From assembly GCA_016794945.1 (NCBI GenBank), contig JAEUIX010000224.1, forward strand, positions 1 to 15,708: a stretch of DNA of 15,708 nucleotides. The letters are read 5' to 3'. A program made the translations under genes and the position numbers. This document shows, piece by piece, positions 1 to 5,399 of the stretch. The first letter of the stretch is position 1; each line of letters opens with the position of its first letter. Source of the DNA: Phycisphaerae bacterium. Its GTDB lineage: Bacteria > Planctomycetota > Phycisphaerae > Phycisphaerales > UBA1924. The notes under the pieces were generated by a model. The model was given only the letters and a program-made list of their open reading frames with translations. It was not told the DNA's origin and ran no database searches.

Positions 1-719
1 GGCACGCCGGCGACGGTGAGTCCGTCGGCCACCGGGCGCAGGACCACAGCGCCGGCGCCGATGGTGCAGCCGCCGCCGATCCGCACGCCGGGCAGCACGC
101 GGGCGCCCAGGCCGATGAGCGTGTCGGGGCCGATGTGCACCGAGCCGCCGAGGGCGACGCCCGGGGCGATGTGGGCGTTCTCGCCGATAGCGCAGTCGTG
201 CTCGACGATCGCGCCGGAGTTGACGATGGCGTGTGCGGCGATGCGGGCGCGGCTGTGGACGATGGCGCCGGGGCCGATGTAGACGCCCGGGCCGATGAGC
301 GCCGAGGGGCTGATCCACGCGCGGGGATGCACGACCGAGCGGGCCATGCCCGCCAGGTGCGAGCGGGCGCCGTGGGCCTGCACCGCGCGGAGCAGGGCGC
401 GCCGGTGCCGCAGGTCGCCCAGGCCAAGCACCCAATGGCGGTCGCCGACCGTCGAGAGGTCGTCGAGCCGGCCGAGGTGGGGCGGGGCGGGGAAGGGGTG
501 CGGCAGATCGATGAGGATGGCGCCCAGGGGGGCGGCCGGGTTGTCGTCGAGAAAGCCGGCGATGGGCAGTTCCGCCAGCATGGCGGCCTCGGCGACGACC
601 AGGGCATGTCCACCGCCGCCGAGCACGACCAGGGGCACGGGGCGTGCCGGCGCATGCGGGGCGTGGGGGCTGGCGATGGGGCCGCGGGGTCCGGCGGGAT
701 TCGACGGGTGGTTGGCCAT
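1..719 (-). CDS. NeuD/PglD-family sugar acyltransferase (3' end outside window)
   Basis: This is an acyl-CoA-dependent sugar acyltransferase of the NeuD/PglD type, which acetylates amino or hydroxyl groups of nucleotide-activated surface sugars. The reading frame starts at ATG 717-719 and runs off the left edge, giving about 239 residues. A proline-rich N-terminus leads into a Rossmann-like half with VVLGGGGHALVVAEAA (GGGGHA at residues 34-39, H38 as in sugar-binding PglD) and FLDDN (56-60). From about residue 130 the sequence becomes hexapeptide repeats of a left-handed beta-helix. IVEHDCAIGENAHIAPG carries the expected catalytic His (H174) and the second conserved His (H183). No good Shine-Dalgarno sequence is visible. 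The rest of any surface-polysaccharide locus would lie to the left of the window. The family is confident; the actual sugar substrate is unknown. Confidence 0.88.
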   Translation of the reverse strand, partial: MANHPSNPAGPRGPIASPHAPHAPARPVPLVVLGGGGHALVVAEAAMLAELPIAGFLDDNPAAPLGAILIDLPHPFPAPPHLGRLDDLSTVGDRHWVLGLGDLRHRRALLRAVQAHGARSHLAGMARSVVHPRAWISPSALIGPGVYIGPGAIVHSRARIAAHAIVNSGAIVEHDCAIGENAHIAPGVALGGSVHIGPDTLIGLGARVLPGVRIGGGCTIGAGAVVLRPVADGLTVAGV

Positions 720-987
720 CGGCGGGAGCACAGCAGAAGATCGGCGAAGATGGTACGGATCTTTGGGTGATTGGGGTTTGTGGGGGTGACGGTCGGCCGA
801 GCGTGCCATTGGGGAGAGGTTGTGGGGATCGGGGAATGGCGGAAGCGGCGGGGGGGTGGGTTGACGAAAGTCCTTTCAGCCGCGAGACTTGCGGCTCGTT
901 GCCCGTGGCCGCCGTCGGCGGTCAGGGGATCGGTGTCGGCAAACAACGCCCGGGCGGCTCTCGGGGCCCGGGCAGAGCGAGGTAGCC
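720..987. other. Divergent intergenic region, G-rich
   Basis: This 268-base stretch separates the divergent acyltransferase and BRCT-like genes, so it should hold promoters in both directions. I see no gene with credible codon use. The plus strand has many G-runs between 782 and 860 (for example at 811-814, 824-827, 831-834, 850-856 and 858-860). On the minus strand a weak TACCAT -10-like hexamer lies at 755-750, without a convincing -35. The frame of the downstream gene stays open back to a TTG at 889, but that Arg-rich extension looks untranslated. Confidence 0.5.
861..890 (+). promoter_or_regulatory. Possible sigma-70-like promoter for the BRCT-like gene
   Basis: TTGACG at 861-866 matches the -35 consensus at five of six positions. 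A 17-base spacer leads to GAGACT at 884-889, which matches TATAAT at only three positions. It lies about 100 bases before the ATG at 988. The weak -10 element makes this a tentative call. Confidence 0.25.
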
Positions 988-2361
988 ATGGCAGGTGGAC
1001 GCACTGGAGTCGGCGTGGGTCTTGGTGTGACGGTGGCGCTGCTGTCGACGGCGACGCTGGCGCTGTTCGTGCTGACGTTCATCTTCCTTGGGCAGAAGCA
1101 GACGGCCCAGCGGAACCTGGAGCAGTACAAGGCCGAGACGAACGACCTGGTGCGCGACAGCGAGCGGAACCGCGAGGAGGTCCGGCTGCTGGTGGAAGAG
1201 GCGCGCAAGGAAGGCAAGAGCCTGGTCGGCGCGGTGCGCGAGGGGCTGGCGAAGGTGGCCGAGAAGGTGACCGGGGCCAGCGGAGACACGCCCAAGTCGA
1301 TGGTGGCCAAGATCGACGCGGCCCTGGCCGCCGGGGGCGGGGGCGGGACGCTGATGACGGCGCTGTCGGACCGCGACTCGCGGATCTCCACGCTGACGCG
1401 CCAGATCGCCGACGCCGAGGCCGCCGCGGCCCGGGCGCGTGAGGACCTGCAGACCTCGACGGACAAGATCAAGGCGCTGGAGGCGAGCCACGCGGCGACG
1501 GTCAAGGCGCTGCAGGCGGACGTGGACCGGTACCGCTCGGGGATCGACGCCGACAGCAAGGACATGCAGACCAAGGTGCGCGAGATGCAGGCGGTGATCG
1601 AGCGGATCAAGCGTGAAGCGTCGGACGAGAAGACAGAGCTGAACGCGCGGATCACGCGCCTGAACGAGCAGCTGCTGATCGCCCAGGAGAAGATCAAGCA
1701 GCTGCAGCGCGACCGCTCGAGCGAGGCGCTGCGCGCCGGCGACGAGGCGGCGCTGGTGGACGGGCGGGTGGTGAGCCTCGAGAGCGGCGACGGGTCGGTG
1801 ATCATCGACCGGGGCCGGCGCGACCACGTGGTGCTGGGGATGACCTTCGAGGTGTACGGCGAGGCGGCGGCCATCCGCGTGGACCCCAAGACGGGCGAGT
1901 ACCCGCGGGGCAAGGCGTCGGTCGAGGTGATCGGCGTGGACGAGACGACCAGCCGCGTGCGCGTGACGCGCAGCCTGCGCGGCAACCCGATCGCCAGGGG
2001 CGACGTGCTGGCCAACGCGCTGTACGACCCGAACAAGAAGTACGTGTTCCTGGTGTTCGGCAACTTCGACTCGGGCGACGGCCGGCTGACGCCCGAGGGC
2101 CAGGGGGCCGTCAAGGCCCTGATCGAGGAGTGGGGCGGCAAGGTGACCGACGCGCTGACCGGCGACGTGGACTTCCTGGTGCTGGGCTCGCGCCCGGTGC
2201 TGCCGCCCCCGCCCCGCCCCGACGCGCCGATCGCCATGGTCGAGGAGTACATCCGCCAGCGGCAGCTGGCCGAGCGGTACGACGAGCTTCTCAAGCAGGC
2301 CACGGCCACCAGCATCCCCGTGCTCAACCAGAACCGGCTGGGCACGCTGACGGGCAAGTAG
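988..2361 (+). CDS. Membrane-anchored coiled-coil protein with BRCT-like C-terminus
   Basis: The protein has 457 residues and I do not recognise a named family for its whole length. Residues 8-35 form one N-terminal transmembrane helix without a cleavage site. Residues 36-85 and 128-245 are rich in charged heptads and read as long coiled coils. Residues about 252-348 form a beta-rich segment (VDGRVVSLESGDGSVIIDRG, then GDVLAN near 341). The C-terminus resembles a BRCT fold: YVFLVFGNF (from 352), AVKALIEEWGGKVTDAL, DVDFLVLGS, and a final SIPVLNQNRL strand (442-451). A proline-rich insert interrupts the BRCT-like part after the third strand. The ATG at 988 is preferred over TTG 889 because GAGGT lies 4-5 bases upstream and the TM helix follows directly. 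The next gene begins 22 bases downstream. A scaffold between envelope and DNA or phosphoproteins is possible, but that is inference. Confidence 0.8.
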   Translation: MAGGRTGVGVGLGVTVALLSTATLALFVLTFIFLGQKQTAQRNLEQYKAETNDLVRDSERNREEVRLLVEEARKEGKSLVGAVREGLAKVAEKVTGASGDTPKSMVAKIDAALAAGGGGGTLMTALSDRDSRISTLTRQIADAEAAAARAREDLQTSTDKIKALEASHAATVKALQADVDRYRSGIDADSKDMQTKVREMQAVIERIKREASDEKTELNARITRLNEQLLIAQEKIKQLQRDRSSEALRAGDEAALVDGRVVSLESGDGSVIIDRGRRDHVVLGMTFEVYGEAAAIRVDPKTGEYPRGKASVEVIGVDETTSRVRVTRSLRGNPIARGDVLANALYDPNKKYVFLVFGNFDSGDGRLTPEGQGAVKALIEEWGGKVTDALTGDVDFLVLGSRPVLPPPPRPDAPIAMVEEYIRQRQLAERYDELLKQATATSIPVLNQNRLGTLTGK

Positions 2362-2383
2362 GCCGTCGCGGCGGCGAGCGTGC

Positions 2384-3529
2384 ATGGCGCAGGCGCACGG
2401 AGCCATCTCGCGCGTGGGCGGGCTGGCGGTGTACGGCGCGATCCGCGCCGGGATCGCCGCGGCGTGCGTTCCCTCGGCGCCGACGCTGCTGAGCGTGGCG
2501 CGGCGCCTCGGCGGGTGGTGGGCGGCGGCGCCTTTCAACCGCAAGCGGCTGGCGCGGGCGGTCGAGAACCTGGCGGTGGCGTTCCCGGAGTGGGACGAGC
2601 CGACGCGCCGGCGCTTCGCCGCGGGGGCGTACGAGCACATGATGATGCTGGGGGTGGAGCTGGCGTACACGCCGCGCCTGCTGACCCTCGACGAGTGGGC
2701 CGAGCGGGTGCGGCTGGACGTCGACCCGCGGATCGTGCAGGCGGCGGTGGACGGGCGGCCGGTGATCTTCATCACCGGGCACTGCGGCAACTGGGAGCTC
2801 TCGGGATACATCCTGGCGCTGCTGGGGTTCCGGGTGCACGCGCTGTACCGGCCGCTGGACCTCGAGCCGCTGGACCGCTGGGTGCGGCAGACGCGCCAGC
2901 GGCGCGGGCTGGAGCTGCTGGACCAGTTCGGCGCGGCGCGCCACCTGCCGGAGATCCTGTCGCGCGGGGACATGCTGGGCTTCATCGCCGATCAGAACGG
3001 CGGCGACCGCGGGTTGTTCGTGCCGTTCTTCGACCGGCTGGCCAGCAGCTACAAGGCGATCGGCGTCATGGCCACGCGGTACGGCGCCACGGTCATCTGC
3101 GGCATGGCCCGCAGGCTCGACCGCGCCACGCCGCCGGGAATCGACCTGCGACCCGAGCCGCGGGGCATGCACTACGCGGTGACGGTGGAGGACGTGTTCG
3201 GGCCGGACGAGTACGGCGCGCAGCCCGACCCGGTGTTCTACATCACGGCGCGGTACCGGCGCGCGATCGAGGCGTGCGTCCGCCGCGCACCCGAGCAGTA
3301 CCTGTGGATGCACCGGTACTGGAAGAGCCGGCCGCGGCACGAGCGGTTCGGCAGGCCGTTCCCTGCGTCGCTGCGGGAGAAGCTGCGGGCGCTGCCGTGG
3401 ATGACGGCCGAGGACCTGGAGCGGATCGAGGCGTGGTCGAGGCGGGACGCCGAGGCCTACGCGCGGGATCGCGCGGGCCGTAAACAACCCGAACCAGCGG
3501 AGTCGGAGGGGGACGACGAGGGGATGTGA
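2384..3529 (+). CDS. LpxL/HtrB-family lipid acyltransferase
   Basis: This 381-residue protein belongs to the lysophospholipid/lipid A acyltransferase family, which transfers acyl chains onto lipid A precursors or related glycolipids at the inner membrane. The catalytic H-X4-E motif is clear in FITGHCGNWELSG, with H133 and E138. Further family landmarks are LYRPLDLEPLDRWVRQTRQR, FIADQNGGDRGLFVPFFDR and the following SSYKAIGVMATRYGA segment. The N-terminus is moderately hydrophobic, suitable for membrane association, and the C-terminal 25 residues are highly charged. Length is somewhat above E. coli LpxL (about 306), mainly at the two ends. It starts 22 bases after the BRCT-like gene, so the two are probably cotranscribed. 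The acceptor lipid cannot be told from sequence, and no other lipid A gene is in the window. Confidence 0.88.
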   Translation: MAQAHGAISRVGGLAVYGAIRAGIAAACVPSAPTLLSVARRLGGWWAAAPFNRKRLARAVENLAVAFPEWDEPTRRRFAAGAYEHMMMLGVELAYTPRLLTLDEWAERVRLDVDPRIVQAAVDGRPVIFITGHCGNWELSGYILALLGFRVHALYRPLDLEPLDRWVRQTRQRRGLELLDQFGAARHLPEILSRGDMLGFIADQNGGDRGLFVPFFDRLASSYKAIGVMATRYGATVICGMARRLDRATPPGIDLRPEPRGMHYAVTVEDVFGPDEYGAQPDPVFYITARYRRAIEACVRRAPEQYLWMHRYWKSRPRHERFGRPFPASLREKLRALPWMTAEDLERIEAWSRRDAEAYARDRAGRKQPEPAESEGDDEGM

Positions 3530-3531
3530 TC

Positions 3532-3612
3532 GAACCGCGGGCCGGGCGCGTGCGGACAAGAGCGGTGCTGGATCGACCCATCGCGTGGGGCAATACTTGA
3601 ACCGCGGGCCGG
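3532..3612 (+). repeat. 14-base direct repeat flanking the receiver-gene leader
   Basis: GAACCGCGGGCCGG occurs at 3532-3545 and again at 3599-3612, 67 bases apart, in the 110-base gap before the receiver gene. The same gap holds an inverted pair, GATCGACC (3571-3578) and GGTCGATC (3611-3618), with a 32-base loop. The first copy sits just after the acyltransferase stop codon. It could be an operator pair or a chance duplication in GC-rich DNA. Confidence 0.35.
3569..3597 (+). promoter_or_regulatory. Weak promoter candidate before the receiver gene
   Basis: TGGATC at 3569-3574 and AATACT at 3592-3597 are separated by 17 bases and partly match -35 and -10 elements (three and four of six positions). 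They lie between the two copies of a direct repeat. A separate promoter is plausible because this 110-base gap is the largest in the plus-strand block. Confidence 0.2.
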
Positions 3613-3639
3613 TCGATCGGTCGGCGTTTGGGGCACCCC

Positions 3640-4200
3640 ATGGCAGGCAGGCTCGACGGCGTGGACATCGTGATCGTGGACGACGACAAGGACGTCCTGG
3701 AGGCCTTGGACACGGCGTTGAAGTCCGAGGGCGCGGTGACGCGGTGCGTGAGCGACGGCAACGAGGCCGTCCGCGTCTGCCAGGACGACCCGCCGGAACT
3801 GGTGGTGCTGGACATGATGCTGCCCGGGCGGTCGGGTTTTCTGGTGCTGGAGAAGATCAAGGGGCACCCGGACAGCCCGATGGTGATCATGGTGACGGCC
3901 AACGAGGGCAAGCGGCACCAGGCGTACGCCGAGTCGCTGGGGGTGGACAAGTACCTGCTCAAGCCGGTGCCGCTGGAGCGGCTGATCACGGTGTGCGAGG
4001 AGTTGGTGGCCAAACTGGATGCCCAGGACGAGGCCGACGGAGTGGCGTTCGAGGACGACGGTCCGGGGGACTCGGGGCCCAAGGGGGCCAATGATGGACG
4101 TTCCGGCCCGCGTGGGGCCGGGGGCAAGGCAGGGAAGCCGAGCGATGATCAATCCGGTGATGCGCAGGGTGGGTCGGCCCGCGGGGCCAAGGGCAGGTAG
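3640..4200 (+). CDS. Stand-alone response-regulator receiver protein
   Basis: Residues 8-120 are a CheY-like receiver domain. The acidic pocket is in DIVIVDDDKD (D14, D15), the phosphoacceptor is D58 in LVVLDMMLPG, the switch residue is T86 in IMVTAN, and the conserved lysine is K108 in YLLKPVPLE. All key residues are present, so it should be phosphorylated by a histidine kinase, which is not in this window. After the receiver, residues about 125-186 are a Gly/Asp/Ser/Lys-rich, probably disordered tail with no DNA-binding or enzymatic output domain. The start is taken as ATG 3640; a TTG at 3628 would add only four residues. The next gene starts one base after the stop, or overlaps it if an upstream ATG is used, so the two are likely coupled. 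Confidence 0.9.
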   Translation: MAGRLDGVDIVIVDDDKDVLEALDTALKSEGAVTRCVSDGNEAVRVCQDDPPELVVLDMMLPGRSGFLVLEKIKGHPDSPMVIMVTANEGKRHQAYAESLGVDKYLLKPVPLERLITVCEELVAKLDAQDEADGVAFEDDGPGDSGPKGANDGRSGPRGAGGKAGKPSDDQSGDAQGGSARGAKGR

Positions 4201-4201
4201 C

Positions 4202-4552
4202 GTGGGACGGTCGCGCCAGGTGGTGATCATCCGGTCGGTCGATCCCTCGCAGGACGAGGGCGACGGCATGCCCGCGCTGGGAACGGTCAAGGAGGTCCGC
4301 TCGACGCTGGGGCGGTACAACACGGCCGGTGACAGCGCCCCGAGCGGGCGCAACGCGGAGATGAACATCGCGACGCTCTTCGGGCCGGGGTTGATCTGCG
4401 AGATGTCGACGGCCGACGACGAGGTTCGGCAGCTGATGGTGACCATGACCGACGAGGACTTCGCGTTCCCGGTGCTGACGCGCCTGTGCCGCGAGAACAA
4501 GTGGACCATGATGGACCCCGAGAGCGGCCAGCGGCTGCGGTTCGGGTTCTAG
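4202..4552 (+). CDS. Small conserved-looking protein of unknown function
   Basis: I do not recognise this 116-residue protein. It has no transmembrane helix and no signal peptide. The central part, SGRNAEMNIATLFGPGLIC, and the acidic stretch DDEVRQLMVTMTDEDFAFP look like a compact folded domain. The C-terminus is WTMMDPESGQRLRFGF. The chosen GTG start is one base after the receiver gene's TAG, with GGGCAGG four bases upstream. An in-frame ATG at 4145, with AGGGA at 4131-4135, would add 19 basic residues and overlap the receiver tail by 56 bases. I cannot exclude that start. Tight spacing suggests it works with, or is at least expressed with, the receiver protein. Confidence 0.65.
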   Translation: MGRSRQVVIIRSVDPSQDEGDGMPALGTVKEVRSTLGRYNTAGDSAPSGRNAEMNIATLFGPGLICEMSTADDEVRQLMVTMTDEDFAFPVLTRLCRENKWTMMDPESGQRLRFGF

Positions 4553-4569
4553 AGCGCCGGCGGCGGCGC

Positions 4570-4574
4570 GGGAG
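4570..4574 (+). promoter_or_regulatory. Ribosome binding site for the 4581 gene
   Basis: GGGAG lies six bases before the ATG at 4581. It is one of the clearer Shine-Dalgarno sequences in the window and supports that start. Confidence 0.5.
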
Positions 4575-4580
4575 CGAGCG

Positions 4581-4970
4581 ATGAGCGGAGCGGAAGCGGG
4601 GCATCACGATCAGCCGGCGAGCCTGCAGGGCACGGCGGTGGACCTGTCGGCGATGGACGAGGCGTCTCGCGCGGCGGTGCTGGAGAAAGCGTTCGACTTC
4701 CGGGGCGACGTCACGCTGGGCCTGGCCGACGGGCGGACCGTGACGGGCTACCTGTTCGACCGCCGCCCGGGCAAGGACCTGGCCTCGAGCGTGGCGCGCC
4801 TGCTGCCGCCCGACAGCGAGCAGCGGCTGACGGTGCCGTACGCCCAGATCGTGCGGGTGGAGTTCGGCAAGGACGCGGCCCACGGCAAGAGCTTCGAGAC
4901 CTGGGTGAAGAAGTACGTCGAGAAGAAGCTCAAGGGCGAGTCGGCGAGCATCGAGAGCGAGGCGTTGTGA
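4581..4970 (+). CDS. Small protein with a predicted beta-barrel-like core, function unknown
   Basis: This 129-residue protein is soluble and has no family that I can name. After a polar N-terminus, residues about 38-95 alternate in a pattern typical of short beta strands: FRGDVTLGLADGRTVTGYLF, then LTVPYAQIVRVEFGKD. This resembles small Sm-like or SH3-like barrels, but that is only an impression from the hydrophobic pattern. The C-terminus, SFETWVKKYVEKKLKGE, is a basic amphipathic helix. A GGGAG ribosome binding site precedes the ATG. It starts 28 bases after the 4202 gene and ends 53 bases before the FmdB-like gene, within the co-directional block. Nucleic-acid binding through the basic helix is possible but unproven. 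Confidence 0.72.
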   Translation: MSGAEAGHHDQPASLQGTAVDLSAMDEASRAAVLEKAFDFRGDVTLGLADGRTVTGYLFDRRPGKDLASSVARLLPPDSEQRLTVPYAQIVRVEFGKDAAHGKSFETWVKKYVEKKLKGESASIESEAL

Positions 4971-5013
4971 GCCCGGGGCGCTGAACGTCGGGCGACGGCA
5001 GGGAACAGAGCGC

Positions 5014-5018
5014 AGGAG
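5014..5018 (+). promoter_or_regulatory. Ribosome binding site that selects the GTG start at 5024
   Basis: AGGAG at 5014-5018 lies five bases before GTG 5024. This fixes a GTG start and gives the family-typical N-terminus MPIYVYE. Confidence 0.65.
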
Positions 5019-5023
5019 CACGC

Positions 5024-5323
5024 GTGCCGATCTACGTGTACGAGATCCTGACCGCCAAGGGCGAGCCGACCGGGCGCACGTTCGAACTGCACCAGTCGAT
5101 GAAGGACGACGCCCTGGCCAAACACCCCGAGACGGGCGAGCCGGTTCGGCGCGTGATCCAGGCGCCGGCGATCGCCGGCAAGTGGTCGGGCGTGAAGAAG
5201 GACACGCTGAGCAACAAGAACCTCGAGCGTCTCGGCTTCACCAAGTACGAGCGCAAGGGCAACGGCTACATGGAGCGTGTCGCCGGGAAGATGGGGCCCA
5301 AGAGCATCTCGGCGGACGATTGA
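5024..5323 (+). CDS. FmdB-like small protein lacking zinc-ribbon cysteines
   Basis: This 99-residue protein follows the FmdB zinc-ribbon family layout. It begins MPIYVYEI, continues with FELHQSMKDDAL, and has the GEPVRRVIQAPAIAG segment that normally follows the second CxxC. In ordinary FmdB proteins two CxxC pairs bind zinc. Here they are replaced by ILTAKGEPTG and AKHPETGEP, and the whole protein contains no cysteine. The C-terminal part is basic, with KNLERLGFTKYERKGNGYME. FmdB was first described as a regulator of formamidase/amidase expression, but the function of most relatives is unknown. The GTG start is supported by a strong AGGAG. It is the last gene of the plus-strand block and is followed by a hairpin. 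Confidence 0.75.
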   Translation: MPIYVYEILTAKGEPTGRTFELHQSMKDDALAKHPETGEPVRRVIQAPAIAGKWSGVKKDTLSNKNLERLGFTKYERKGNGYMERVAGKMGPKSISADD

Positions 5324-5338
5324 CGGTTTCGATTCCGA

Positions 5339-5374
5339 GGCGCCGCGTGCTCAGCGGGGGAGCGCTGCGCCGCC
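5339..5374. terminator. GC-rich hairpin between convergent genes
   Basis: The 76-base gap between the FmdB-like gene and shc holds a strong hairpin. GGCG, CGC and GTGCTC (5339-5352) pair with GAGCGC, GCG and CGCC (5360-5374), giving 13 base pairs with one C-C mismatch and one bulged T. The loop is AGCGGGG. Neither side has a U-tract, so it is not a textbook intrinsic terminator. Its position between facing 3' ends fits a bidirectional terminator or RNA-stabilising hairpin. Confidence 0.5.
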
Positions 5375-5399
5375 GGCTCGATTCAGGAGCGAACCGGCA

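Noticed and set aside
889..987. TTG start at 889 extending the BRCT-like protein by 33 residues
   Set aside because: The extension is Arg-rich and unlike a protein N-terminus. GAGGT before ATG 988 and the TM helix right after it fit better.
922..2985. A minus-strand open frame opposite the BRCT-like and acyltransferase genes
   Set aside because: It is a composition artefact with no motif, and the plus-strand genes are well supported.
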